A stretch of 64,000 nt of DNA from Synechococcus sp. BL107 (GTDB taxonomy: Bacteria > Cyanobacteriota > Cyanobacteriia > PCC-6307 > Cyanobiaceae): contig NZ_DS022298.1 in assembly GCF_000153805.1 (NCBI RefSeq), positions 1,099,434-1,163,433 on the forward strand. The letters run 5' to 3'. Position 1 is the stretch's first letter. Each line of letters starts with the position of its first letter. The position numbers and the translations under genes are program-made. This document shows positions 25,338-34,749 of the stretch, piece by piece. The notes under the pieces are model-generated. The model did not search any database. It was not told the origin of the DNA and worked only from the letters and a program-made list of their open reading frames with translations.

Positions 25338-26675
25338 TTGACCACCTCTGCGAGCATCGGAATTGCGCCACGCCAGCTGGCATGGAAGGTGTTGCAAGCG
25401 GTTGCCGCTGGGGCCTATGCGGATGTGGCGCTCGAACGCTGCCTCCGGGACCACCCTCTGCAGGGTCCTGATCGAGGTTTGGCAACGGAGCTGGCCTATG
25501 GGGCGATTCGTCAGCGTCGCATTTTGGATGGCTGGCTCGATCGCATGGGCAAGGTGCCTGCCGCGAAGCAACCACCAAAATTGCGCTGGTTGCTGCATGT
25601 TGGTCTCTATCAATTGCTGATGATGGAGCGGATTCCCTCCGCAGCAGCCGTTAATACCACGGTGGAACTGGCCAAGGTGAGCGGCCTTGCCCGCTTGGCA
25701 CCGGTGGTGAATGGGCTGCTTCGAGGGGTGCTGCGGGCCCATGAATCCGGCGAAACGCTGGAGTTGTCCGCCGACCCTGCGATTCAGTTGGCTCAGCAGG
25801 CTTCACTGCCCGATTGGTTGGCTGCATCGCTCATTCAATGGCGGGGCCCAGAGGGAGCCGCAGCGGTGGCCGCTGCCTGTAATCACGTTCCGGATCTTGA
25901 TCTGCGCGTCAATCGGTTGCGATCGACGCCCGAGCAGGTGGGTCGTGACTTAGCGGAGGTTGGAATTGAAACGTGTCCGATTGCAGGTTGCGCGAATGGG
26001 TTGCAGGTGTTGGGCCACAGCGGTGATCTGCGGCATTGGCCGGGGTATGCGGAGGGATATTGGTGTGTTCAAGACCGGGCGGCTCAGTGGGTGGCTCCCT
26101 TACTGGATCCCAATCCTGGGGATCGAGTTTTGGATGCTTGTGCAGCTCCCGGCGGCAAGGCCACACATCTTGCAGAACTCATGGGTGATGTGGGTGAAAT
26201 CTGGGCCGTTGACCGTTCAGCGGGGCGTCTCAAACGGGTGGCAGTGAATGCGGCGAGGCTTGGACTCGGTTCAATTCAGGCTTTGGCCGCTGATGCGGCG
26301 TTGCTCTCGAAGGAGCGTCCCGAGTGGCGTGAAGCTTTTCAATCAATCCTGATCGATGCACCGTGTTCGGGGTTGGGTACCTTGGCGCGCCATCCCGATG
26401 CGCGTTGGCGGATGACACCGAAAGCCATTCAAGATTTGCTTCCTCAGCAGCAGGCGTTGTTGGACGGCCTCGTTCCCTTATTGGCTCCCGGAGGACGGCT
26501 GGTGTATGCCACTTGCACGATGCACCCAGCTGAAAATGGTGAACAAATGGCCAACCTTCTCAAACGTTGTTCTGAGTTGACCCTGGAGCGGGAACAACAA
26601 CGTTGGCCGGATGCGGAAGAAGGTGGTGATGGTTTTTATGCCGCCGTTCTTCAGCGGGTCCAGCGCCGCTCCTGA
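25338..26675 (+). CDS. rsmB: 16S rRNA (cytosine-967-C5) methyltransferase
   Basis: A 445-residue RsmB/Sun protein. An N-terminal NusB-like RNA-binding domain (about 10-150) precedes a Rossmann methyltransferase domain with DACAAPGGKATHLAEL (SAM loop), the DAPCSGLG motif and YATCTMHPAENGEQ. The two cysteines in these last motifs are the release and nucleophilic cysteines. The start is TTG, 3 bp after the ATL stop; no better codon is near. Its last 25 bp overlap the end of the convergent penicillin-binding protein gene. Confidence 0.95.
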   Translation: MTTSASIGIAPRQLAWKVLQAVAAGAYADVALERCLRDHPLQGPDRGLATELAYGAIRQRRILDGWLDRMGKVPAAKQPPKLRWLLHVGLYQLLMMERIPSAAAVNTTVELAKVSGLARLAPVVNGLLRGVLRAHESGETLELSADPAIQLAQQASLPDWLAASLIQWRGPEGAAAVAAACNHVPDLDLRVNRLRSTPEQVGRDLAEVGIETCPIAGCANGLQVLGHSGDLRHWPGYAEGYWCVQDRAAQWVAPLLDPNPGDRVLDACAAPGGKATHLAELMGDVGEIWAVDRSAGRLKRVAVNAARLGLGSIQALAADAALLSKERPEWREAFQSILIDAPCSGLGTLARHPDARWRMTPKAIQDLLPQQQALLDGLVPLLAPGGRLVYATCTMHPAENGEQMANLLKRCSELTLEREQQRWPDAEEGGDGFYAAVLQRVQRRS

Positions 26676-28729
26676 ATGCGTGGCTTCATCCAATTCCGTT
26701 GTGGGCTCGCAGCAGGTGCCAGGTTCTCCCTTGGGGATGGAACCGGTGCGGGCGGTGCAAACTCCGGAGGGAATGGATTGTCCGTTGCTGGATATTCACT
26801 CCCATCTGGGGCGTCGACCTGTTCTAGAGATTCTTTTTCGTGCTCATATCCGAGGTACTCAGCCTTTTTGTCGGTTGTCTTCGGTTTCTTTTTGCCAGGC
26901 ACTCGCCAAGGACGGTTCAGCTCAGGCTTTGGTGGGAACGCCTGAACGGGAAGTTCCTCTGTGATTTGAAGCATGAACTGTTTCCAAGTCCATGCCGCCT
27001 CGCCGCTGTTGCTTTTGGTTTCACGGTTGTCGTCGTAGCCGAACCACACCGCGGTGGTGAGTTGGGGGATGGAACCGATAAACCAGAGATCCCGCGCACC
27101 CTCTGAGGTGCCTGTTTTGCCAGCCACCTGACGATCATCCAGTTTTGCTGCGATGCCTGTTCCTCCGGTTACCACGCGCTGGAACATCCAGTTCATCGCA
27201 TCGGCTACATCACTGTCGAGAGCCCGCCGTCCCCGGTCTCCATCGACCCGCCGGCTCCAGAGAATGTTGCTTTCTGGCCCTCGGATTTCTTCAAAGGGAG
27301 TGGGCTTAACGAAGACTCCACGGTTGGCGACACCGGCATAGGCCGCGGCCATATCCAAGACGGTTTGCTCATAGGCACCAATCGCCATCGGGTAGTACTT
27401 GCCGAGCGGGCGTTGGGTTCCAATTTCAAATTTGTTGGCGGTTTTGATGATGGCGTCGAACCCCACGATGTCTTGCAATTGCACAGCCACGGTGTTGAGG
27501 GAGTTCTTCAGGGCATTCGCCAGCGATACTTTCCCGTAATACTTATTGCCAAAATTTTTCGGGCAATATCCTTTCCAGCAGCGCTTTTTATCGAGAACAA
27601 TGGTTTCCGGTTTCACACCTAGATCGATGGCTGTGGCGTAGGGGAACAGCTTGAAGGTGGAGCCCGGTGAGCGCAATGCCAAGGTGGCTCGGTTGAACTG
27701 ACTTTCGTAAAAGTCGCGACCGCCCACCATCACTCGAACCAGGCCGGTCCCTGGTTCGATCGACACCATCACGCCCTCGGTATCGAAGGGGGCGTTCTTG
27801 AGAATCACATTGCGAGCTTTTGTTTGCCAATCAAGGTTCAAGCTGGTTCGTACCTTGATCCCGCCCACCTCCAATTGTTCTGGGGTCACCAGATTGGGTA
27901 ATTCCTGAGCCACCCAGGTGGTGAAGTACGGAGCGGAGCTGTTGAAATACTTGGGTGTGGCCGGCTTCAGGGCGAGGGGGGAGGCGCTGGCTCGTTCAGC
28001 TTCCACGCGGCTGATCGCCCCCGACTGGGCCATGCGATCAAGCACTAAGGCCCGCTGCTTTCGGGCTAAATCTGGATTCACCAAGGGTGAATAGATCGAT
28101 GGAGCTGGTGGGAGCCCTGCGATCAACGCAGCCTCAGCAACCGTCAGTTGATCGGTGGTTTTTGAGAAGTAAATCCATGCGGCATCTGACACGCCATAGG
28201 CACCGGACCCCAAATACACGTAGTTCAGGTATTGCTCGAGAATTTGTTGCTTACTCAGTTGCCGCTCAAGCTTGAGCGCCAGAGCGGCTTCCTTCAGTTT
28301 GCGGGTGATGGTGCGGTCTTGGCTCAGAAAAACAATCCGAGCCAATTGTTGGGTGATCGTGCTCGCCCCCTCACGCACGGCACCCTGTCGCACGTTGGTG
28401 ACCACCGCCCGTGCAATGCCCCAAACATCGACGCCATTGTGCTGAAAAAACCTGCGGTCTTCCGCAGCAATAAAAGCGTTTTGAACCAGCGGCGGCATGG
28501 CGCCTGGTTTGATTTTTTCTCGAGTCGCAGGACCCAACTTTTGGATGATTTTGCCCTGGGACGAGAGCAGCGTGATGGTTCCGGGTCGGTTGAAACTGGC
28601 GATTCCCCTTGCATCGGGAAGGGTCGAATCCACTAGTTCCGTTACAGCACGGGTTCCTAGGGCTGCGCCGACGCCAACAGCAGCTGCTGTACCTGCGATC
28701 AGGGCCCAATGGAGACGAGTGCGATTCAC
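26651..28729 (-). CDS. Class A penicillin-binding protein (PBP1A-like)
   Basis: A 692-residue bifunctional peptidoglycan synthase. After a membrane anchor (about 8-28) comes the GT51 glycosyltransferase domain with catalytic E90 in AAEDRRFFQHNG and GASTITQQLAR at 121-131. The transpeptidase domain follows, with the acyl-serine motif SPGSTFK (S357, K360), SLN and KTGTSEG. The tail is long and Pro/Glu-rich. It polymerises and crosslinks lipid II outside the plasma membrane. The GTG start overlaps the chlG stop by 4 bp (GTGA), so the two are translationally coupled. Confidence 0.95.
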   Translation of the reverse strand: MNRTRLHWALIAGTAAAVGVGAALGTRAVTELVDSTLPDARGIASFNRPGTITLLSSQGKIIQKLGPATREKIKPGAMPPLVQNAFIAAEDRRFFQHNGVDVWGIARAVVTNVRQGAVREGASTITQQLARIVFLSQDRTITRKLKEAALALKLERQLSKQQILEQYLNYVYLGSGAYGVSDAAWIYFSKTTDQLTVAEAALIAGLPPAPSIYSPLVNPDLARKQRALVLDRMAQSGAISRVEAERASASPLALKPATPKYFNSSAPYFTTWVAQELPNLVTPEQLEVGGIKVRTSLNLDWQTKARNVILKNAPFDTEGVMVSIEPGTGLVRVMVGGRDFYESQFNRATLALRSPGSTFKLFPYATAIDLGVKPETIVLDKKRCWKGYCPKNFGNKYYGKVSLANALKNSLNTVAVQLQDIVGFDAIIKTANKFEIGTQRPLGKYYPMAIGAYEQTVLDMAAAYAGVANRGVFVKPTPFEEIRGPESNILWSRRVDGDRGRRALDSDVADAMNWMFQRVVTGGTGIAAKLDDRQVAGKTGTSEGARDLWFIGSIPQLTTAVWFGYDDNRETKSNSGEAAWTWKQFMLQITEELPVQAFPPKPELNRPWRVPGKKKPKTTDKKAEYLGYEHEKESLEQVDAPDGSEYPATDNPFPPEFAPPAPVPSPRENLAPAASPQRNWMKPRIQERRWTR

Positions 28730-29679
28730 ATCACCTGGGTCAGAGAACTGTGGCCGACAGCCAATGCTGTCACCAACATGCCAAGAACCAAGAAAGGCTG
28801 CGCACTCGCTTGATATTTCACATCAAATTCAACGGGATCAGTCAACAGCCAGATGTCCTGAAATGTGATCTGGGGAATGATCAATAGCACCAAAAGAACC
28901 GCTGCGAAATGCTGGCCAATGGCAATTAATACGCCCACCATCGCCAGTTGGAAAATATCGATCATTCCTGCACTGATCCAGCTGGCACGTTTGATGCCAA
29001 ACACCACGGGAAGGGACTGAAGTCCAAGGGCACGGTCGCCCTCAACGCTTTTGAAATCGTTCACCACCGCAATGCCCAGCCCAGCCAAGCTGTAGGCCAG
29101 GGTGAGAAATGCTGTCGTCCAGGTGAGCTGCCCAAATAGGGCTTGGCCGGCCCACCAAGGCAAAGCGATGTAGCTCGCGCCGAGGGCATAGTTCCCGAGC
29201 CAGCCGTTCTGCTTCAGCTTTAGGGGGGGGGCTGAGTAGATAAAGCTCACAAAGGAGCCACCCAGAGCCAGCAGGAACACCACGGGTGTGGTGTGTTGGG
29301 CCCACAAATCCAGCCCGTAGGACACACCGAGGCCTGCCAGCAGCAAGATCCAGATTTGAAGCTTGACCTGCCCGAGAGAAATTGCTCCAGAGGGAATGGG
29401 CCGGTACGGCTCATTAATGGCGTCAATGTCTCGGTCGTAGTAGTCGTTGATGGTCTGGGTAAACCCAGCCAGCAAAGGACCACTCATCAACATGCAAGCG
29501 AATGCTGCCAGCACGTGATCCAACTGCCAGTGGTAGTTGCCGCTGGCTGCTGCTCCGCAAATAACACCCCAAATCAAGGGGATCCAGGTGACCGGTTTCA
29601 TCAGCTGCAACCGCAGCTTCCAAATGTTGGTGGTGCCTGAGGCACCTTTCATGCCCAGTAGCTGACGTGCGTCGCTCAC
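28726..29679 (-). CDS. chlG: Chlorophyll synthase
   Basis: A 317-residue UbiA-family prenyltransferase that esterifies chlorophyllide a with phytyl or geranylgeranyl diphosphate in thylakoid membranes. The metal/diphosphate-binding motif NDYYDRDID lies at 78-86, followed by INEPYRPIPSG, which is characteristic of ChlG/BchG. A second aspartate-rich site appears in NDFKSVEGDR. About eight or nine membrane helices are predicted. It starts with GTG, 11 bp after petP, and runs into the PBP gene with a 4-bp overlap, forming a petP-chlG-PBP transcription unit. Confidence 0.97.
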   Translation of the reverse strand: MSDARQLLGMKGASGTTNIWKLRLQLMKPVTWIPLIWGVICGAAASGNYHWQLDHVLAAFACMLMSGPLLAGFTQTINDYYDRDIDAINEPYRPIPSGAISLGQVKLQIWILLLAGLGVSYGLDLWAQHTTPVVFLLALGGSFVSFIYSAPPLKLKQNGWLGNYALGASYIALPWWAGQALFGQLTWTTAFLTLAYSLAGLGIAVVNDFKSVEGDRALGLQSLPVVFGIKRASWISAGMIDIFQLAMVGVLIAIGQHFAAVLLVLLIIPQITFQDIWLLTDPVEFDVKYQASAQPFLVLGMLVTALAVGHSSLTQVM

Positions 29680-29690
29680 AGGATCAAAAC

Positions 29691-29906
29691 TCAGGCAGCG
29701 GTGATTTCGTCTTCAAAAAACCAGCTGGTGGAGCCGTCGCTCAGGTCAACCACCACACCAATTCCCTTGCCGTCAACGGTCCGGAACTCTTTCACGGTTC
29801 CAGTGGGGTCTTTCTTGAGTAGATCCACCAAGTTTTGGGGAATCCGATCCCTGACACGGGAAATTCGGATTTTGGAACCGATGGTGATCGATGCAGCCTG
29901 GGACAT
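29691..29906 (-). CDS. petP: PetP-like cytochrome b6f-associated subunit (DUF2862)
   Basis: A 71-residue SH3-like protein. The [19 protein letters not shown] start, the central [18 protein letters not shown] and the SWFFEDEI ending match the cyanobacterial/red-algal PetP family. In Synechocystis this protein binds the cytochrome b6f complex on the cytoplasmic side and tunes linear electron flow. Length is as expected. It is the first gene of the petP-chlG-PBP unit and is divergent from hisF across 57 bp, which must hold both promoters. Confidence 0.82.
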   Translation of the reverse strand: MSQAASITIGSKIRISRVRDRIPQNLVDLLKKDPTGTVKEFRTVDGKGIGVVVDLSDGSTSWFFEDEITAA

Positions 29907-29963
29907 GGCCTGCGAGGCTTGGAGAGTGGCGCAACCTTAACAGTCGCTTTTGCCCACAGAACC

Positions 29964-30740
29964 ATGGTCGCCCTTCGTCTTATTCCTTGCCTGGATGTTG
30001 CCCGTGGCCGGGTGGTGAAGGGCATCAACTTCGTGGGCCTCCGCGATGCCGGCGATCCCGTCGAGTTGGCCTGCCGTTACAGCCGTGCTGGCGCTGATGA
30101 ATTGGTGTTTCTCGACATCGCTGCAAGCCATGAAGGACGAGCAACGCTGGTTGATTTGGTGCGACGCACCGCCGAGTCTGTGACGATCCCATTCACGGTT
30201 GGAGGTGGGATTTCTTCGGTTGAAGGCATTACCGAATTGCTGCGGGCCGGCGCCGACAAGGTGAGTCTGAACTCCTCCGCTGTGGGCCGGCCGGAGCTAG
30301 TTCGGGAAGGAGCGCAGCGTTTTGGTTGTCAATGCATTGTTGTGGCGATTGATGCGCGACGTCGTAACAACGGCACGGATGGCTGGGATGTCTACGTCAA
30401 AGGCGGACGGGACAACACCGGTTTGGATGTGGTGAGCTGGGCGCAACAGGTCACCGAGTTAGGGGCAGGCGAGATTCTGCTCACGTCGATGGATGGAGAT
30501 GGAACCCAAGCCGGATACGACCTCGAGCTCACCCGTGCTGTGGCTGCTGCCGTTGCAGTGCCGGTGATTGCTTCTGGAGGTGCTGGTTGTCTGGATCACA
30601 TCGCGGCAGCGTTGGAGACCGGCCCTGAGGGCGGGCACGCTTCGGCTGCGTTGTTGGCATCGTTGCTGCACGACGGAGTGCTCACCGTGGAGCAAATCAA
30701 GGCCGATTTACTGGCCCGTGGTCTCAAAATTCGACCATGA
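29964..30740 (+). CDS. hisF: Imidazole glycerol phosphate synthase cyclase subunit
   Basis: A 258-residue TIM-barrel enzyme of histidine synthesis. It cyclises PRFAR with ammonia from HisH. The catalytic aspartates appear in [16 protein letters not shown] and in [15 protein letters not shown]; phosphate-binding loops TVGGGI and SGGAG are present. The ATG at 29964 gives the usual start at MVALRLIPC. Its stop overlaps the menG start by 4 bp (ATGA). HisH is not in the window. Confidence 0.97.
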   Translation: MVALRLIPCLDVARGRVVKGINFVGLRDAGDPVELACRYSRAGADELVFLDIAASHEGRATLVDLVRRTAESVTIPFTVGGGISSVEGITELLRAGADKVSLNSSAVGRPELVREGAQRFGCQCIVVAIDARRRNNGTDGWDVYVKGGRDNTGLDVVSWAQQVTELGAGEILLTSMDGDGTQAGYDLELTRAVAAAVAVPVIASGGAGCLDHIAAALETGPEGGHASAALLASLLHDGVLTVEQIKADLLARGLKIRP

Positions 30741-31438
30741 AACCTGGAGATGCTGCTGCTGTTGAGCAGCTTTTTGATGCCGTTGCTCCTCGCTACGACC
30801 GTCTCAACGATGTTTTGAGTTTTGGCTTGCATCGGCAGTGGAAGCGGCAAGTGGTGCGTTCGTTAAAGCCCGTTTCTGGCGAGAATTGGCTTGATTTGTG
30901 TTGCGGTACAGGGGATTTGGCCCTGGAGCTTGCCCGTTGCGTGCGTCCAGGAGGAACGGTGATCGGTATGGATGCCGCTGCCGCCCCACTGCAAGGGGCT
31001 GCGGCACGTCAGCGGCGTCAGCCATGGTTGCCGGTGAGGTTTCAGCAAGGTGATGCCCTGGCGACGGGATTGCCATCGGCGACTGCTGATGGCTTGGTGA
31101 TGGCCTATGGCCTGCGAAACCTGGTTGATCCCGCCCTTGGCCTTGCGGAAATGCGCCGGGTTTTGAAACCAGGCGGACGCGCTGCGGTGCTCGATTTCAA
31201 TCGTTTGATCCCTGGCACGGCAGCAGCCCAGTTTCAGCGCCTTTACCTCCGAGGCCTGGTAGTTCCGATCGCCGCTTCGGTGGGCTTGAGGGATGAATAT
31301 GCCTACCTCGAAGAGAGCTTGCAACGCTTCCCGATGGGTGATGAACAGGAGGCGATGGCCCGTCAAGCTGGGTTTTCGGAGGTCCAGCATCAGCCCATGG
31401 TTGGAGGGCAAATGGGCTGCCTGATGCTCCGCGCCTAA
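30737..31438 (+). CDS. menG: Demethyl-naphthoquinone methyltransferase (UbiE/MenG family)
   Basis: A 233-residue class I SAM methyltransferase of the UbiE/COQ5 family. Motif [22 protein letters not shown], the SAM loop [16 protein letters not shown], and the C-terminal [10 protein letters not shown] / [18 protein letters not shown] block are conserved. In cyanobacteria this enzyme carries out the last methylation of phylloquinone, the photosystem I cofactor. It is translationally coupled to hisF by an ATGA overlap, although the two pathways are unrelated. Confidence 0.95.
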   Translation: MKPGDAAAVEQLFDAVAPRYDRLNDVLSFGLHRQWKRQVVRSLKPVSGENWLDLCCGTGDLALELARCVRPGGTVIGMDAAAAPLQGAAARQRRQPWLPVRFQQGDALATGLPSATADGLVMAYGLRNLVDPALGLAEMRRVLKPGGRAAVLDFNRLIPGTAAAQFQRLYLRGLVVPIAASVGLRDEYAYLEESLQRFPMGDEQEAMARQAGFSEVQHQPMVGGQMGCLMLRA

Positions 31439-31532
31439 AGCTCCGTGAGTGAAGCTTTGCTTGCGGTGCTTGCGCTAAGCCGCCAAAACGATTTAAAGAA
31501 GCTGAAGAAAAGATAAAGAAGGAGGATTCCTC

Positions 31533-31883
31533 TTGGCTTTTCCTCTCCCGAATTTGTTGTCCGACATTGAGGATTTACTGCAAGACGTGCAGTGGCTCGA
31601 TGGCTTGATCCTGGTGACCGACTCCGAGCGAGCCAGTTTTGTGTCGTTCTCCCAGGTCGACCCCTTGTTGCGACGGTTGCGCCAGCGCCCCCGGGGGGCT
31701 GAGGTGGCCGAAAAGCTCTGTATGTCGCTGCTGGAGGCCCATGGCAAAGGAGCGGCAAAGCCCGTATTGGTGTGTCAGGGGAATGGACGTTTCTGGTTGG
31801 GGATGATCGGCCTTAGCCCCATGCAGCGTCATCGCCACAACGCCATTGATCATTTGTATCGCTGCTTAGAGCTGCCGGCCTGA
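31533..31883 (+). CDS. Hypothetical protein, unknown family
   Basis: A 116-residue soluble protein with no family that I recognise. It opens with an amphipathic stretch (LSDIEDLLQDVQWLDGLILVTDSE), has a basic middle (LLRRLRQRPRG) and ends near an RHRHNAIDHLYRCLEL helix. The TTG start is preceded by AAGGAGG at 8 bp, a strong ribosome binding site that decides the start. It lies 94 bp after menG and 34 bp before the 2OG-oxygenase-like gene on the same strand. Confidence 0.7.
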   Translation: MAFPLPNLLSDIEDLLQDVQWLDGLILVTDSERASFVSFSQVDPLLRRLRQRPRGAEVAEKLCMSLLEAHGKGAAKPVLVCQGNGRFWLGMIGLSPMQRHRHNAIDHLYRCLELPA

Positions 31884-31917
31884 GCTTTGCGAAGCTCCCC
31901 GTTTACGGCGTGATCTC

Positions 31918-32787
31918 GTGGTGGAGCGTCTGAGCTGTCTACAGGCGGTGCGATCGATTCAGACCGATCCCTATCCCCATACCTGTGTGGAACAAGCACT
32001 CCCGGATGCCCTCTACGAGGAGCTCGAGGCAACGTTTCCAGAGCAATGGATGCTGGAACGGATTCAGCGGCTTGATGCTGGGAGTCCGACCCGGCGCTTG
32101 AAGGTGGCAGAGGCCCTGCAGTGGAACGATTTAGCCCCGATTTGGGTCGACTTTTTGCGTTTTCATACCAGCCCCGACTACCTGCGAGATGTTGTTCGTT
32201 TGTTTGAACCGCAGTTGTTAGAAGCGCTTGGATCCGACCAACTGCACCAGTTAATGACTGGATCGGTGACGCCACGTCGCATCGGACCACGCGGTGACCT
32301 GGTGACCGACTGCCAATTCGTGCTCAATGAGCCAGTCGGTGGGGATGCCACGACGCAGCCCGCCCATGTGGATAATCCGAAGGAGATCTATGCCGGGTTG
32401 CTTTACATGCGGAAGCCTGAAGATCGAGCTGCGGGAGGTGACTTCACGGTTCATCGGCTGACTCAGCCAATCCGACGACTCGACAAGGCGATCGGCCGAC
32501 AGCTGTCGTCTGAGTTGCACACGCCGGTGCGCACCATCGCCTATCGACCCAATACCTTTTGTTTATTCCTCAATGTGTTGGGGGCGGTCCACAGCGTGAC
32601 GCCACGTTTGAAACCGATCGAACGGCGCCGCAGCATCAACATCATCGGAGAATTTGCGGGGCGGCAACGGATGTGGAACCGTCCTGAATACGACAGTCGC
32701 TTATCTCGTTCTGAGCAGTTTCTTCAAAGAGTCTTGTCGCGTCTGCGTGGATTCATTCCAAGAAAACAATCTACGTCGAGTAACTGA
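31918..32787 (+). CDS. 2-oxoglutarate/Fe(II) oxygenase-like protein
   Basis: A 289-residue protein with the double-stranded beta-helix features of 2OG-Fe(II) dioxygenases. A candidate HxD lies at 150-152 (QPAHVDNPKEIYAGLLYMR), then GGDF, and the distal histidine in LGAVHSVTPR (H225), with an arginine-rich block (ERRRSINI) placed to bind 2-oxoglutarate. Similar proteins occur beside surface-polysaccharide or glycan genes and hydroxylate unknown substrates. Two GTG codons open the frame. The last 30 residues become AT-rich and Ser/Lys-rich just before the chromatic acclimation genes, so the 3' end marks the island border. Confidence 0.68.
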   Translation: MVERLSCLQAVRSIQTDPYPHTCVEQALPDALYEELEATFPEQWMLERIQRLDAGSPTRRLKVAEALQWNDLAPIWVDFLRFHTSPDYLRDVVRLFEPQLLEALGSDQLHQLMTGSVTPRRIGPRGDLVTDCQFVLNEPVGGDATTQPAHVDNPKEIYAGLLYMRKPEDRAAGGDFTVHRLTQPIRRLDKAIGRQLSSELHTPVRTIAYRPNTFCLFLNVLGAVHSVTPRLKPIERRRSINIIGEFAGRQRMWNRPEYDSRLSRSEQFLQRVLSRLRGFIPRKQSTSSN

Positions 32788-32791
32788 AAAT

Positions 32792-34021
32792 CTATATTTC
32801 TTTTTGAGATTGTTGCTGATCAATCATTCTGGCAAATACTTGTTGGCAAGACCATCGCAGTGGCTTCCAGTATGCGGAACTTGATAACTGGTATAGAAGG
32901 TCTAATTGATCATAAAGATTGAGCTTCAAACAAGCCCAAGCTGCTGCAACCCTCGACTTCGTGTATTGAGGAGTGGTCTCTGCAAGAGCTGATCTTATCA
33001 AGTAACTTTTCTCGGAGAATTGTCTTAACCCTACAATGCAAGTGAGGTAATAGTGTGTCACATAGTCCGACCAGAGTCGTTCTTCCATGCTGTTGATGAT
33101 CTGAAGACAATCCTCTGAATTAAGATTCATAAGACTCAATGCGGCTCCATATTGAATAGCTTCATCTCGATGACTAAGGCATCGCTCGATCTCCTCAGGA
33201 TTAGGATCGCACTGCCATTCAGATCTAATCTTTAGATGTTTTGGATTGTCAGTTAAAAGAACTTCAAGTTGTGAATTGAAATTTTTTTGCTGTAGTGCAC
33301 TCTGATCATCAATAATCTGAAAACAACTGTTCGCTCTTAGTGACATCGAGATCGGTGCATCTACCAAGCTCTGGATTCGATTTGGATCTCTCGCATCGCC
33401 TAGATCGATCACTGCTGAACGTCGTTTTCCTGCAGTGAGATTGAGTAACTGTGATTCGAGTAGATTTAAAAGTTCAGTTTTTCCATAGAGTTTGGCTTGA
33501 TAAGCTCGTGCGGCTCCAGCGATCAAGGCTTGTTCATGATCACAAAGTTCCGCAATCAATTTTTCGGCTTTTGAATGTTGAATATTGAGTCTTGTATGAG
33601 CCTGAATCACTGCTCGAACCAAGGTACATTCCCCATTCAAAAGCGATAAGAGCAGATCTTTGTCTTTCTCACTTGGATCCCAATCGATGCGTACTAGGGC
33701 ATTGATTGCATTAATTACGGCCTCCGTATCTGTACAGGTCAAAACATTAGTTAAGGCTGGAATTGCCCGTTTGTCCTTTCTCCTTCCTAAGGATTCGATA
33801 GCTTTTCTTCGTGTTATTCGATCGTATAATTCATCAATATTTAGTTTAGTTGTTGCTGTTAATAGTGCATCTAGAGATTCTTCGGTCTTGCTCAAGCCAA
33901 GTCGAGTGGCAGCGAAATAGCGATCTGCAGGCCTTTGAACAGTTGACGTTTGAGCCAATAATAGGGAGAGTGCCTCTTGCTCACTTATTCCCTGGACAAG
34001 AACATCAAATCGTTCAGCCAT
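32792..34021 (-). CDS. mpeZ: MpeZ-type phycobilin lyase-isomerase (HEAT repeats, E/F clan)
   Basis: A 409-residue alpha-helical HEAT-repeat protein of the CpcE/CpeY/MpeY/MpeZ bilin lyase clan. Family landmarks are the opening ERFDVLVQGISEQEAL, PADRYFAATRLG, RITRRKAIESLGRRKD (about 69-84) and RRSAVIDLGDARDPNRI (about 197-213). Such enzymes attach phycoerythrobilin to a cysteine of phycoerythrin II alpha; MpeZ also isomerises it to phycourobilin, shifting absorbance to blue light. The adjacent FciA/FciB-like regulators make a CA4 enzyme far more likely than constitutive MpeY. MpeW is the alternative; the two cannot be separated here without alignment. Confidence 0.78.
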   Translation of the reverse strand: MAERFDVLVQGISEQEALSLLLAQTSTVQRPADRYFAATRLGLSKTEESLDALLTATTKLNIDELYDRITRRKAIESLGRRKDKRAIPALTNVLTCTDTEAVINAINALVRIDWDPSEKDKDLLLSLLNGECTLVRAVIQAHTRLNIQHSKAEKLIAELCDHEQALIAGAARAYQAKLYGKTELLNLLESQLLNLTAGKRRSAVIDLGDARDPNRIQSLVDAPISMSLRANSCFQIIDDQSALQQKNFNSQLEVLLTDNPKHLKIRSEWQCDPNPEEIERCLSHRDEAIQYGAALSLMNLNSEDCLQIINSMEERLWSDYVTHYYLTCIVGLRQFSEKSYLIRSALAETTPQYTKSRVAAAWACLKLNLYDQLDLLYQLSSSAYWKPLRWSCQQVFARMIDQQQSQKEI

Positions 34022-34107
34022 CTTTATTTTATAGGCTTATGAGAATATAAAACAATTGATATCCTTCTATTTGATTATCTACATATAATATTTGCTCTAA
34101 GCAGGTA

Positions 34108-34269
34108 TTAGAAGCCTTCATTGAAGTTTTGCTCTTTTGCTTTCCTGCGCATCAAGTAGTCTTCATGGATCATATATACATTTTGCGTATATGCATATAT
34201 GTAAGTTGCATAGATATGCAGAGGTCGTTCGTAGCTATTGATCAGGGCTTTTAATTGAGCCCAACTCAT
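34108..34269 (-). CDS. Small unlisted ORF in the CA4 island
   Basis: A 53-codon frame that begins MSWAQLKALINSYERPLHIY and ends in a charged MRRKAKEQNFNEGF. The middle is tyrosine-rich (ATYIYAYTQNVY). It lies 86 bp upstream of the bilin lyase on the same strand and could be co-transcribed. No clear ribosome binding site is visible and the family is unknown. A compact, mixed-polarity protein and its placement inside an otherwise gene-tight island support it; random AT-rich DNA could also give such a frame. Confidence 0.42.
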   Translation of the reverse strand: MSWAQLKALINSYERPLHIYATYIYAYTQNVYMIHEDYLMRRKAKEQNFNEGF

Positions 34270-34361
34270 AGCTCTTGCAAACGAAGATATTGATTATTTG
34301 TGGTTAGAAATTATTTAAAAGTGATCAAAATATTAATCAAAAATAGCTTGAATCTTATGGG

Positions 34362-34532
34362 CTACTTTTGCGACCTATTATCGATTAGTTCGATGAGATG
34401 TGCATCATGCTTATCGCAAAAATCTGATACGCATTGCCTTAAAATATGGCCAATCGACACAGATTCTGTGTAACAAAGCAGTTTGAGCTTTTTATGGAGC
34501 TCATCACTTAGCTCAAAGGTTACTCTTTTCAT
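34362..34532 (-). CDS. Small ribbon-helix-helix protein in the CA4 island
   Basis: A 56-codon gene. The product starts MKRVTFELSDELHKKLKLLC, the beta strand plus first helix of CopG/Arc-type DNA-binding proteins, then a turn and second helix (SIGHILRQCVSDFCDKH). A purine-rich GAAGAAAAAA precedes the ATG. It lies between the AraC regulators and the lyase gene on the same strand, so it may be a third regulator of the island, perhaps acting on the lyase promoter. The fold call rests on the pattern; the target is unknown. Confidence 0.6.
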   Translation of the reverse strand: MKRVTFELSDELHKKLKLLCYTESVSIGHILRQCVSDFCDKHDAHLIELIDNRSQK

Positions 34533-34749
34533 TTTTTCTTCAGAAAGGGATGCAGTTGGTCAACAGTTGCATGAATGAATTATGTGCTCATTTTACTTTC
34601 TTTGATAAGAAATGGATACTGCTTTACGAAGCTTAATCTAATGAAGCATTCAATGCGTCAAGCTGCTTGGCACCTCTCTCAATTGTTGGTACCCAAAGTG
34701 GCAGGACACCTCCCGAGATGTTCTCTAATCTCAAGCAGCACAGCCAGCG

